This document shows positions 1 to 5,495 of a DNA stretch of 6,617 nt, piece after piece. Made by a program: the position numbers and the translations under genes. The stretch lies in the NCBI GenBank assembly GCA_937919305.1, contig CALFQW010000127.1, forward strand, positions 1 through 6,617, given 5' to 3'. This stretch comes from an uncultured Candidatus Saccharibacteria bacterium (GTDB taxonomy: Bacteria; Patescibacteriota; Saccharimonadia; Saccharimonadales; Saccharimonadaceae). A model generated the notes under the pieces. It saw nothing but the letters and a program-made list of their open reading frames with translations. It was not told the origin of the DNA and ran no database searches. Numbering within the stretch: position 1 is the stretch's first letter; each line of letters begins with the position of its first letter.

Positions 1-151
1 TCGGTTCTTTTCTGCAAACAACATACCTGTTATAGTATGTCAACCAAATGGCGCTAACATGCACGCAGATAACGAATGGGTATCACGTTCAGATTTACGC
101 ACGATGAAAAAGGTCGTGTCTGACATGCTCACGCAGTTTGCAAAGGTATAG
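1..151 (+). CDS. M20-family metallopeptidase, C-terminal end (partial, 5' end outside window)
   Basis: The frame beginning at base 2 is open from the window edge to a TAG at 149-151 and gives 49 residues. It contains IPVIVCQPNG followed by NMHADNEWV at about residues 19-27. In M20 zinc peptidases (DapE, ArgE, CPG2, PepV-like) the C-terminal part of the catalytic domain has a glycine-rich stretch, then a conserved His that binds the second metal, then an (N)E(W/Y) pair; H21 here (codon 62-64) fits that ligand. A short helix rich in V, L and K then closes the protein, as usual for the family. The other metal ligands lie outside the window, so the substrate (peptide, N-acyl amino acid or other) cannot be said. 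The gene ends 54 nt before trpS on the same strand, and no hairpin terminator is visible between them. Confidence 0.7.
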   Translation, partial: RFFSANNIPVIVCQPNGANMHADNEWVSRSDLRTMKKVVSDMLTQFAKV

Positions 152-194
152 ACATTGCACACCATGGCCTTATAGACAAATGATATGACATAAT

Positions 195-198
195 GGAG
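195..198 (+). promoter_or_regulatory. Shine-Dalgarno site of trpS
   Basis: GGAG sits 7 nt before the ATG at 206. It supports that start and contrasts with several genes in this window that have no recognisable site. Confidence 0.6.
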
Positions 199-205
199 CT
201 AGACT

Positions 206-1261
206 ATGGATAAACCAACCATCCTCACCGGCATTCGCGCCAATAACGATTTACAGCTCGGTAATTATTTTGGCGCGATATTACCGATGATTGATATGGC
301 AAAACATCATTCGGATCAATATCAAATCAATCTCTTTGTCCCAGACCTACATAGCTTTACCACGCCTACTGATCTCTCTATCCTGCAGAAGGCAGTTACA
401 AGTAATTTGCGTGTATACGTGGCTGCTGGTCTGACGATTGATAATGCAAATGTGCATATCTACCGCCAAAGCTACGTACCCGCGCACAGTGAGCTCACAT
501 GGATTCTCAGTTGCTTTACAGGTTTTGGGGAAATGAGTAGAATGACCCAATTCAAAGACAAGTCCACGAAGATAAAAGAAGATCGCATCAGCGTGGGATT
601 ATTTAGTTACCCGATATTGATGGCGGCAGATATATTGCTGTACGGAGCGTCATATGTCCCCGTAGGCGATGACCAAACCCAGCATCTAGAGTTCGCTCGA
701 GACATAGCAACAAGATTTAATACGATGGCGACAAAGTACGGCTATCAAGAACCATTCATTATTCCAGAGCCAGTGAAGAAGCAACACGGTTTTTTCGGTA
801 AAGACCAGGGTCTGAGAATCATGGATCTTGTAGATCCGACTAAGAAAATGAGTAAATCGGATGAGTTAGGGAAAGGTGTTATATTTTTGAGTGATGCACC
901 GGAGATTGCCAAAAAGAAAGTTATGAGCGCAACCACCGACGATAAAGCTACAGTTGCATATAACCCTGCGGAGCAGCCAGGTATAAGTAACTTACTGGAG
1001 ATACTTTCGCTATTTCGCCAACAACCCATCCTCGATGTTGCGGCTGAGTTTGCAGGCATGACGAGCTACGGTGAATTTAAATCGATCGTAGCAGACGAGG
1101 TAGAGAAGTTTCTCGTTGAACTACAGGCTAATATAAATAAGGTTGATGATGATGCAATCCAAAAGAAGCTTGAGTATTCGGAAGCTCTTGTCAACGAACA
1201 AGCAAACCACACACTTCATAAAATACAGAGAGTTGTTGGTCTGCGACCAGCAGGTAAATAG
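206..1261 (+). CDS. trpS: Tryptophanyl-tRNA synthetase (TrpRS)
   Basis: Class Ic aminoacyl-tRNA synthetase that charges tRNA-Trp with tryptophan using ATP in the cytoplasm. The 351-aa protein is slightly longer than the common ~330 aa. Family landmarks appear in order: the N-terminal TGIRANND-LQLGNYFGA block with the HIGH-equivalent signature QLGN at residues 17-20; the AADILLY segment whose D142 matches the Asp that contacts the Trp indole in the Bacillus stearothermophilus enzyme; VGDDQTQHLEFARDIA at 153-168; and KMSKS at 214-218. The HIGH-like tetrapeptide starts with Gln instead of the common His or Thr. The ATG at 206 is supported by GGAG at 195-198 with 7 nt spacing. The gene shares one base with the following pseudouridine synthase, so the two are probably co-transcribed and translationally coupled. 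A possible extended -10 (TG at 186-187, CATAAT at 189-194) lies just upstream but lacks a good -35. Confidence 0.96.
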   Translation: MDKPTILTGIRANNDLQLGNYFGAILPMIDMAKHHSDQYQINLFVPDLHSFTTPTDLSILQKAVTSNLRVYVAAGLTIDNANVHIYRQSYVPAHSELTWILSCFTGFGEMSRMTQFKDKSTKIKEDRISVGLFSYPILMAADILLYGASYVPVGDDQTQHLEFARDIATRFNTMATKYGYQEPFIIPEPVKKQHGFFGKDQGLRIMDLVDPTKKMSKSDELGKGVIFLSDAPEIAKKKVMSATTDDKATVAYNPAEQPGISNLLEILSLFRQQPILDVAAEFAGMTSYGEFKSIVADEVEKFLVELQANINKVDDDAIQKKLEYSEALVNEQANHTLHKIQRVVGLRPAGK

Positions 1262-2106
1262 TGCGACTCGACCAATACATGGCTACATATTGGCCAGAAT
1301 ACTCACGTAGCCAATGGCAAAAATACATCCGTGATGGCTACGTTTTGGTCAATGACCAAGTCTCTACTGAAACTAAACTACAGCTAGACGAAGATGATGT
1401 TGTCAAACATAGGGTCGACAAGAAACCACAGATAAAATCACTTGATTTTGATGAGATCTACAGGGACGACCATGTTGTTGTCATTAACAAGCCGACTGGC
1501 GTGTTAACGCATGCAAAAGGTGTCATTTCGGATGAGTACTCAATCGCCGAATACATGAGACCTCTACAATCCAACCCCGACACGACCAATCGTCCAGGAA
1601 TAGTCCACAGACTAGACAGAGCGACTTCAGGAGTGATTATTTGCTCCAGGGACACCTCTACAAAGCGTCTACTACAAAAACAGTTTCAAGATCGTAAGGT
1701 TCATAAGACATATATAGCCGTTGTTGATGGAGTGCCGAATAACGATGTGGCACTGATTGATTTACCAATAGCGAGAAACCCAAAAAAGCCATCCCAGCAT
1801 CGAGTCGACACAAACGGCAAGCCAGCACAGACATCTTATAGAGTCCTAAAAACTAACGGTGTTGAGTCGGTCGTGGAGCTCAAGCCTAAGACTGGCAGGA
1901 CTCATCAAATTCGTGTTCACCTCGAATACATCGGTTGTCCGATTAAGGGTGACGTAGTATACAATCCCGGCACCGACGCAGAGAGACTCTACCTGCATGC
2001 TAGCGAGCTCGAGATCACCATCCCAAAAAGTCAGCGTAAAACATTCAGCTGTCCGATACCTGATGATATGCAAACAGTAATTGACGGCATACATGAATCA
2101 TCTTAG
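1261..2106 (+). CDS. RluA/RluD-family rRNA pseudouridine synthase with S4 domain
   Basis: Converts specific uridines of RNA, most likely 23S rRNA, to pseudouridine. The 281-aa protein has an N-terminal S4 RNA-binding domain (about residues 1-50, MRLDQYMATY through LVND) and then the RluA-type catalytic domain. Diagnostic motifs are VINKPTG at 74-80, the catalytic HRLDRATSG at 116-124 with nucleophile D119, the conserved Tyr in KTYIAVV (Y151), and KTGRTHQIRVH at 210-220. HRLD, rather than the GRLD of RsuA/RluB/RluE, places it in the RluA/RluC/RluD group. Family enzymes are usually about 300-330 aa, so this is a compact version. The start is a GTG whose G is the last base of the trpS stop codon, which implies termination-reinitiation coupling. 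Whether it acts as RluD (helix 69) or RluC cannot be decided from sequence alone, so no symbol is given. Confidence 0.93.
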   Translation: MRLDQYMATYWPEYSRSQWQKYIRDGYVLVNDQVSTETKLQLDEDDVVKHRVDKKPQIKSLDFDEIYRDDHVVVINKPTGVLTHAKGVISDEYSIAEYMRPLQSNPDTTNRPGIVHRLDRATSGVIICSRDTSTKRLLQKQFQDRKVHKTYIAVVDGVPNNDVALIDLPIARNPKKPSQHRVDTNGKPAQTSYRVLKTNGVESVVELKPKTGRTHQIRVHLEYIGCPIKGDVVYNPGTDAERLYLHASELEITIPKSQRKTFSCPIPDDMQTVIDGIHESS

Positions 2107-2914
2107 TATCAATCCTTCATCACGGCTCGGACTCGACGCGTATCTGAGGCGACCATCTCATGCGCTGCTACTAAGTGGTGAACCGGGCGCAGGACTGCAT
2201 ACGGTTGCAAGTCAACTCGCGACAGAGCTTGTGCGAAATGGCGGCAGGATACAAGAGATCACCGCTGATGACAAAGGTCTCATTGCAATTTCCGATATCA
2301 GATCGCTTTATAAGGTCCTACGTTCTAAGGAAAAATCGAAAAGGGTGGTCCTCATCGATAACGCTGACTTAATGAGTATAGATGCACAGAATGCTTTCTT
2401 GAAGCTGCTTGAAGAGCCAAATCCAGGTACTTATTTCATACTCACAAGCCATACAATCGAGGATATTTTAGAGACAGTACGATCACGTTGTCGCCATATA
2501 CAACTGCGAAGGATTACAGGTGAGCAATCACAAAAAATGCTTGATGAGGATGATGTAGATCAGGAGCAGCGTAGCCAATTACTCTTCCTGGCATCTGGTT
2601 ACCCAGCAGAGATGAAACGACTCCTGCGTTCAGAGGATTATTTCGAAACACAAAAAAAGTACATTGTAGATGCCCGCAAACTACTACAGTCTGATAGATA
2701 CAGTCGACTACGACTAGTGTTACGCTACACTGATCGCTGGGAAGCTAAAAAACTACTCTACTCATGCCAGAAACTTATACTCTTTAGTGTCATGAAGCAA
2801 AAGAGCTTCAATGCACTGCAAAATACTGACGTGCTAGAAACAACGATCAAGCGCATTGATGCAAATGCTCACCTAAAGACTCAGCTAGCCTATCTGGTGA
2901 CAAAGCTAAGGTAG
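2093..2914 (+). CDS. holB: DNA polymerase III delta'-like clamp-loader subunit (HolB-like AAA+ protein)
   Basis: Predicted delta' (stator) subunit of the clamp loader that places the beta sliding clamp on primed DNA. From the ATG at 2093 the protein is 273 aa; a TTG at 2081 would add four residues, but the ATG is preferred and neither has a clear ribosome binding site. Seen in the protein: a P-loop-like GEPGAGLHT at 29-37 whose Lys-Thr positions are Leu-His, a Walker B-like VVLIDNAD at 85-92, the clamp-loader motif LLEEP at 105-109, sensor-1-like ILTS at 116-119 and the SRC motif at 131-133. The altered Walker A fits delta' rather than ATP-hydrolysing DnaX (gamma/tau). The cysteines of the zinc module usual in delta'/gamma N-terminal domains are absent between the Walker motifs. 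It overlaps the upstream gene by 14 nt, so it is the third gene of the trpS operon. Confidence 0.85.
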   Translation: MNHLSINPSSRLGLDAYLRRPSHALLLSGEPGAGLHTVASQLATELVRNGGRIQEITADDKGLIAISDIRSLYKVLRSKEKSKRVVLIDNADLMSIDAQNAFLKLLEEPNPGTYFILTSHTIEDILETVRSRCRHIQLRRITGEQSQKMLDEDDVDQEQRSQLLFLASGYPAEMKRLLRSEDYFETQKKYIVDARKLLQSDRYSRLRLVLRYTDRWEAKKLLYSCQKLILFSVMKQKSFNALQNTDVLETTIKRIDANAHLKTQLAYLVTKLR

Positions 2915-2925
2915 CGCTGTATACT
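2897..2925 (+). promoter_or_regulatory. Predicted sigma-70-type promoter of the TPR gene
   Basis: GTGACA (2897-2902, 5 of 6 to TTGACA), a 17-nt spacer and TATACT (2920-2925, 5 of 6 to TATAAT). The -35 lies inside the last codons of holB. Only 9 nt separate the -10 from the ATG at 2935, so transcription should begin at or within a few bases of the start codon. Confidence 0.6.
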
Positions 2926-2934
2926 ATCTCTACA

Positions 2935-3591
2935 ATGTTTGGTTTATTGATTGTATTGGTTCTTGGGGCGTGGGCGATACTCTACCAACGCTCTATAGAT
3001 GATGCAGGCAACAACGTTCCGTCAAAGCTAGCAAATCGTCTTGATAGATTGTGGGAAATAGCTCAGGAGGGGCTACGAGATAAGAAATATTTGCGTGCAG
3101 AGAAAGCTCTATTAACTATCTTGAGGGTTGATGAACGAAATGCTACCGCATACAACCGACTGGGAATTCTGTATGCTAAACAGCGTGCATACGAAGACGC
3201 CATAGAGTGCTTTGAGATTGCGCAGAGCCTTGAACCGAGCGCAAGCTCCCTGCATAACGTTGGGCTCATCTATTACGAAACACAGCGATACGACAAAGCC
3301 GCACTTGCATTCGAGCAAGCCTTGTCGCTCGAGGGTGATCTCGCTGCGAGACATGTGGCCTATGCCAAAGTACAGGAGAAACTAGGTAACGTTAAAAAAA
3401 CCATTGTTGCTATAGAAAAGGCCGTTGAGCTAGAGCCAAATCCACAAAGTCTCAATATACTCGCAGATGCATATGAGCGAGATGGACGAAAAGAACTTGC
3501 TGATAGTATTCGAGAAAAGGCCGCAAAGATGATTCTCGACTCCACTACGCCAAAACGGATCAAGCGCCCAGCTCGTCGAGTTGTGATGTAG
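2935..3591 (+). CDS. Membrane-anchored tetratricopeptide repeat (TPR) protein
   Basis: A 218-aa protein with one N-terminal hydrophobic segment (residues 2-17) followed by a soluble alpha-helical repeat region. TPR units are recognisable at about 70-102 (AYNRLGILYAKQRAYEDAI, then FEIAQSLEP), 103-136 (LHNVGLIYYETQRYDKAAL, then FEQALSLE) and 137-170 (AYAKVQEKLGNVKKT, then IEKAVELEP), with weaker flanking units at about 37-69 and 171-197. Spacing of A, G, Y and P positions follows the 34-residue consensus. The tail is strongly basic (PKRIKRPARR). TPRs are protein-protein scaffolds; no enzymatic domain is present. Few residues precede the membrane segment and Arg/Lys follow it, which by the positive-inside rule suggests a cytoplasmic repeat domain, as in LapB/YciM, though no rubredoxin domain is seen. 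It starts 20 nt after holB and has its own promoter but no Shine-Dalgarno site. Confidence 0.85.
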   Translation: MFGLLIVLVLGAWAILYQRSIDDAGNNVPSKLANRLDRLWEIAQEGLRDKKYLRAEKALLTILRVDERNATAYNRLGILYAKQRAYEDAIECFEIAQSLEPSASSLHNVGLIYYETQRYDKAALAFEQALSLEGDLAARHVAYAKVQEKLGNVKKTIVAIEKAVELEPNPQSLNILADAYERDGRKELADSIREKAAKMILDSTTPKRIKRPARRVVM

Positions 3592-3613
3592 ACAGATTAT
3601 TTGGTATATAAAA

Positions 3614-3617
3614 GGAG
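3614..3617 (+). promoter_or_regulatory. Strong Shine-Dalgarno site of the 241-aa gene
   Basis: AAAGGAGAAG at 3611-3620 has its GGAG core at 3614-3617, 6 nt before the ATG at 3624. It is the best ribosome binding site in the window and fixes the start. A weak promoter candidate (TTGTGA 3581-3586, 18 nt, TATATA 3605-3610) would start transcription within this site, so expression by readthrough from the TPR gene is at least as likely. Confidence 0.75.
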
Positions 3618-3623
3618 AAGAAA

Positions 3624-4349
3624 ATGGTTGACAAAGTAGGCAGAGAACAAGAAGCGGCAGCCTACCTTGAGTGGATGCGATCTAAACAAATTGAGCGTAC
3701 AGCGGCGTTTGAAGACCTTGAGCAGCAATTTGGTCTAGACCTCGACGTACTTACTGACATTGTAGGTACTGGCATACTAAACCCGAATGATACCCAGGGT
3801 ACGCACCTTCTTGAGAAGTTTAGTGCTCTATTCGAGTTCATGTCGCAGTCGGCATCTGGATCTGATGACATTCTTCTCGTTGGGGCTCTGCGCGATAGAA
3901 ATACTACAGTCTGCACAGGATTTGGCGCTCCAGCTCGTTATGTTAGCGAGTTTAGCGGCATTATGCTCACAAGCCCTAGTGAAGCAACCATTGAATATGA
4001 CAAAGATGCTAAAAAAGCGATTTGGTTACGCGGCTCAGGAGTACGAATTGAAAGTGATAGAGATTCGCCCATAACGGCGCTTCATAAAGACGAGGATCAT
4101 CTTCCGTTAATCGACATCGAAGATGTCTCGATCCCTTTAGCTGCTCAGGAACAACTGGGAGATCGCTTTCTTCCAATCACATCTATGGATGTAGTCGCCG
4201 GGCAAAGCTTGACCGATAGGAGCGGGTTGCATGTATACGATACCCTCGATGTAGCAACAGGAAGAAACTTGGATGTTGCTTCTAGCTGGATTCTGCACTT
4301 CAGCACTGAAGCCCATCGAAGAAAGCGCTTAGGCATCCGTCTCTATTGA
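3624..4349 (+). CDS. Hypothetical soluble protein, family not recognised (241 aa)
   Basis: I do not recognise this protein. It has no signal peptide, membrane helix or catalytic motif I can name. The N-terminal ~75 residues look helical and charged (EAAAYLEWMRSKQIERTAAF, then LEQQFGLDLDVLTDIVG), followed by a probable mixed alpha/beta region with beta-like stretches (DDILLVGALRDRNTTVCTGF at 81-100, FSGIMLT at 110-116, KKAIWLRGSGVRIE at 130-143). A low-complexity acidic region at about 144-170 (DRDSPITALHKDEDHLPLID, then EDVSIP) leads to a C-terminal segment ending in a basic HRRKRLGIRLY tail. There is a single Cys (C97). The frame is confirmed by the strong ribosome binding site, 32 nt after the TPR gene. 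It ends in TGA, the only UGA stop among the confident genes here. Co-expression with the TPR protein is plausible, but no function can be inferred. Confidence 0.85.
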   Translation: MVDKVGREQEAAAYLEWMRSKQIERTAAFEDLEQQFGLDLDVLTDIVGTGILNPNDTQGTHLLEKFSALFEFMSQSASGSDDILLVGALRDRNTTVCTGFGAPARYVSEFSGIMLTSPSEATIEYDKDAKKAIWLRGSGVRIESDRDSPITALHKDEDHLPLIDIEDVSIPLAAQEQLGDRFLPITSMDVVAGQSLTDRSGLHVYDTLDVATGRNLDVASSWILHFSTEAHRRKRLGIRLY

Positions 4350-4374
4350 ACATCCACCCCATATGAGGTACTAT
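4346..4374 (+). promoter_or_regulatory. Candidate promoter of the tRNA-Thr/tRNA-Tyr unit
   Basis: TTGAAC (4346-4351, overlapping the preceding TGA stop), a 17-nt spacer and TACTAT (4369-4374). Predicted initiation near 4381 would leave a leader of about 15 nt before tRNA-Thr. TATTAT at 4372-4377 is an alternative -10 but has a poorer spacer. Confidence 0.4.
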
Positions 4375-4396
4375 TATTCCTGTACTTTTTTATTTT

Positions 4397-4473
4397 GCCG
4401 CTTTAGCTCAGCTGGTTAGAGCGACGGTTTTGTAAACCGTAGGTCGTCGGTTCGACCCCGACAAGCGGCTCCA
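4397..4473 (+). tRNA. tRNA-Thr (anticodon UGU), CCA encoded
   Basis: A full cloverleaf can be drawn. The acceptor GCCGCTT (4397-4403) pairs with AAGCGGC (4463-4469). The D arm is GCTC/GAGC around a loop containing GG. The anticodon stem ACGGT/ACCGT encloses loop TTTGTAA with anticodon TGT, which reads ACA. The variable loop is AGGTC, and the T arm is GTCGG-TTCGACC-CCGAC. The discriminator base 73 is U (4470) and CCA is encoded at 4471-4473. The T-rich run 4386-4396 directly precedes the mature 5' end. Confidence 0.97.
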
Positions 4474-4474
4474 T

Positions 4475-4560
4475 GCTGGGATAGTGAAGCGGTCAAACAC
4501 GACAGACTGTAAATCTGTTGGCATTCGCCTTCGTAGGTTCGAATCCTACTCCCAGCACCA
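4475..4560 (+). tRNA. tRNA-Tyr (anticodon GUA), class II, CCA encoded
   Basis: The acceptor GCTGGGA (4475-4481) pairs with TCCCAGC (4550-4556). The D stem is GTG/CAC. The anticodon stem ACAGA/TCTGT holds loop CTGTAAA with anticodon GTA. The 14-nt variable region TGGCATTCGCCTTC forms a GGC/GCC hairpin, the long arm expected of bacterial tRNA-Tyr. The T arm is GTAGG-TTCGAAT-CCTAC, the discriminator is A (4557) and CCA is at 4558-4560. Only one base (4474) separates it from the CCA of tRNA-Thr, so both are cut from one precursor. Confidence 0.97.
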
Positions 4561-4583
4561 CGATTGTTAAATGAGAACACATC

Positions 4584-4820
4584 ATGCACTATGCTTGTCC
4601 AGCTTGTAAAATCAAATTAGCAGATGAACCTATTAAATCTCTAGACATTTGCCCTAGCTGCGGTATGCAGTGGGGCTATGATGATGCGGCTGGCGGGTCG
4701 GACACACTACGCCAAAAAATTTATGCACAGTGGTATAAAGTCTGGCTAGAAAATGGACAAAATCCATTAACACTCGAGCAAAGAGAGCAAGTTCACAAAT
4801 CAACTCACTCCTCGCAATAA
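4584..4820 (+). CDS. Small zinc-ribbon protein (CPxC...CPSCG-x-x-x-GYDDA type)
   Basis: A 78-aa protein with two cysteine knuckles, CPAC at residues 5-8 and CPSC at 23-26, suited to bind one zinc ion, followed by GMQWGYDDA. It resembles a widespread family of uncharacterised small bacterial proteins in which a CPCCG-x-x-FGYDDA stretch is followed by a helix of the type LR-x-x-W and a Trp-rich end; here the helix is TLRQKIYAQWYKVWLENGQ. Its biological role is unknown. The ATG lies 23 nt after the CCA end of tRNA-Tyr with only a weak GAGA (4573-4576) upstream and no clear promoter in the gap. It is therefore probably transcribed with the two tRNAs, with its mRNA 5' end created by tRNA 3' processing. 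TGATATATCA (4833-4842), a perfect palindrome, follows the stop. Confidence 0.85.
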   Translation: MHYACPACKIKLADEPIKSLDICPSCGMQWGYDDAAGGSDTLRQKIYAQWYKVWLENGQNPLTLEQREQVHKSTHSSQ

Positions 4821-4850
4821 AATCGCTACCGCTGATATATCAAGCTGCTG

Positions 4851-4856
4851 TATATT
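4851..4856 (+). promoter_or_regulatory. Possible -10 element before a 16-codon ORF
   Basis: TATATT (5 of 6 to consensus) ends 6 nt before the ATG at 4863, the same geometry as other leaderless-type promoters here. No good -35 is seen at 16-18 nt, which keeps confidence low. Confidence 0.3.
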
Positions 4857-4862
4857 AAAAAC

Positions 4863-4913
4863 ATGGAATCGATTCTAATCGGTATAGTGATGATATTATC
4901 AGTAGAACTATGA
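4863..4913 (+). CDS. Possible 16-aa hydrophobic leader peptide or mini-ORF
   Basis: ATG at 4863 opens MESILIGIVMILSVEL, 16 codons ending in TGA at 4911-4913. The stop overlaps the ATG of the next ORF (4910-4912) as ATGA, the classical geometry for translational coupling. The peptide is almost wholly hydrophobic, like a single short membrane segment, and a -10-like TATATT lies 6 nt upstream. The ORF is so short that chance is a real possibility. It could be a regulatory leader, a small membrane peptide or nothing. Confidence 0.3.
   Translation: MESILIGIVMILSVEL
4891..4899 (+). promoter_or_regulatory. Extended -10 promoter of the 54-aa membrane protein gene
   Basis: TGATATTAT reads as TGn-TATTAT (5 of 6 to TATAAT plus the extended TG). 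There are 10 nt from its end to the ATG at 4910. A -35 is not obvious, which extended -10 promoters tolerate. Confidence 0.45.
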
Positions 4914-5074
4914 GATTAAAGCAGCTGAATAATTTTCAAAAGTTTGAGGTCATGGCATGGCTGGGCATATGGATAAGTCTGATCATAGGCTTGGCATTGT
5001 TGTACGAAATACCTCCTGAGTGGCTGAGATCATTGATGCTACGGCATCACCTCGGCATGACCGGTCTTTTATAA
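4910..5074 (+). CDS. Small single-pass membrane protein, 54 aa, unknown
   Basis: An uninterrupted ORF from ATG 4910 to TAA 5072-5074. A basic amphipathic start (MRLKQLNNFQKFEV) is followed by one clear transmembrane segment (about residues 15-32: MAWLGIWISLIIGLALLY) and a short tail (EIPPEWLRSLMLRHHLGMTG). The order of basic N-terminus, 18-residue hydrophobic core and flanking Trp/Tyr is typical of a genuine membrane protein rather than a chance ORF. I recognise no family. It has an extended -10 promoter 10 nt upstream and no Shine-Dalgarno site. The next gene downstream is another small membrane protein with its own promoter. Confidence 0.6.
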   Translation: MRLKQLNNFQKFEVMAWLGIWISLIIGLALLYEIPPEWLRSLMLRHHLGMTGLL

Positions 5075-5107
5075 AAAACATGCTAATTACAGGTCTTTCA
5101 CTTACTA

Positions 5108-5136
5108 TTGACTATTTATCGTTTTAGTGATATCAT
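5108..5136 (+). promoter_or_regulatory. Predicted promoter of the 89-aa membrane protein gene
   Basis: TTGACT (5108-5113, 5 of 6), a 17-nt spacer and TATCAT (5131-5136, 5 of 6). The ATG at 5143 starts 7 nt after the -10, where initiation is expected, so the transcript should begin with the start codon. A perfect TATAAT at 5137-5142 touches the ATG; used as -10 it would place initiation inside the gene, so TATCAT is the better choice. Confidence 0.6.
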
Positions 5137-5142
5137 TATAAT

Positions 5143-5412
5143 ATGATTGATGAAATACTTACCAACTGGAAAAAACAGTCGAATGAACGCAAGAAGCTTC
5201 AGAATGTATATGTAGGATTATTCCTGCTGGGCGTTGTCGTCGCAGGTCTCGTGTCACTTCTGAACGAATCTTTAGGATTTATATTTTTACAGGTAGCTCT
5301 ACTTGGATTCACAATATATGCCATCAATGTTGTTATTTGGGCGCTTATCAGCCTTGCAACAGTCTCAATCGATGAGAGTCAACGCAAAAAAGCCCGACGC
5401 AAAAAGCGATAA
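5143..5412 (+). CDS. Small two-helix membrane protein, 89 aa, unknown
   Basis: The N-terminal ~20 residues are charged (MIDEILTNWKKQSNERKKLQ). Two hydrophobic helices follow at about residues 22-41 (NVYVGLFLLGVVVAGLVSLL) and 46-73 (FIFLQVALLGFTIYAINVVI, then WALISLATV), joined by a four-residue turn around NESL. The end is a strongly basic cytoplasmic-type tail (QRKKARRKKR). Both termini are predicted inside by the positive-inside rule, giving a hairpin topology. No family or function is recognised. No Shine-Dalgarno site precedes the ATG; the promoter geometry instead predicts a leaderless mRNA. The gene is followed by a terminator-like structure. Confidence 0.75.
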   Translation: MIDEILTNWKKQSNERKKLQNVYVGLFLLGVVVAGLVSLLNESLGFIFLQVALLGFTIYAINVVIWALISLATVSIDESQRKKARRKKR

Positions 5413-5422
5413 TCTAGTCAGC

Positions 5423-5495
5423 ATACTACACGATGATGATCTTTCTCGCCTGATATATGGAGTCAGGGTACCATGTGCTTCATCGTAGTATTTTT
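5423..5495 (+). terminator. Terminator-like long stem with internal hairpin
   Basis: ATACTAC plus GATGA (5423-5429 and 5432-5436, 2-nt bulge between) pairs with TCATC plus GTAGTAT (5480-5491), followed by TTTT (5492-5495) and G. The 43-nt loop holds an inner CCTGA/TCAGG hairpin (5449-5453 with 5463-5467). A 12-bp stem and a U run fit a Rho-independent terminator for the 89-aa gene, but the large loop and AT-rich stem make it an unusual one. Confidence 0.4.

Noticed and set aside
2081..2092. TTG at 2081 as the start of holB
   Set aside because: An in-frame ATG follows four codons later, family proteins start close to this ATG, and no ribosome binding site supports the TTG.
2175..2372. Alternative plus-strand ORF inside holB, and other overlapping or antisense ORFs within trpS, the pseudouridine synthase, the TPR gene and the 241-aa gene
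   Set aside because: They lie fully within genes with clear family motifs or strong start signals, have no credible initiation site and encode composition typical of shadow frames.
4366..4396. AGGTAC...GTACTT weak hairpin followed by a T-rich run before tRNA-Thr(UGU)
   Set aside because: The stem is only six pairs including one wobble, is AT-rich and overlaps the likely tRNA -10. It is too weak to call a terminator, though the T run may still assist termination.
4833..4842. Perfect palindrome TGATATATCA as an operator
   Set aside because: A 10-bp AT-rich palindrome is easily found by chance, and no regulator gene or second copy is present to support it.
5059..5070. GACCGGTC followed by TTTT as a terminator of the 54-aa gene
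   Set aside because: The palindrome has no room for a loop, so no stable hairpin can form.
5080..5127. 15-codon ORF (ATG 5080 to TAG 5125-5127)
   Set aside because: It has no promoter or ribosome binding site, carries no distinctive composition and overlaps the -35 region of the next gene; it is most likely chance.
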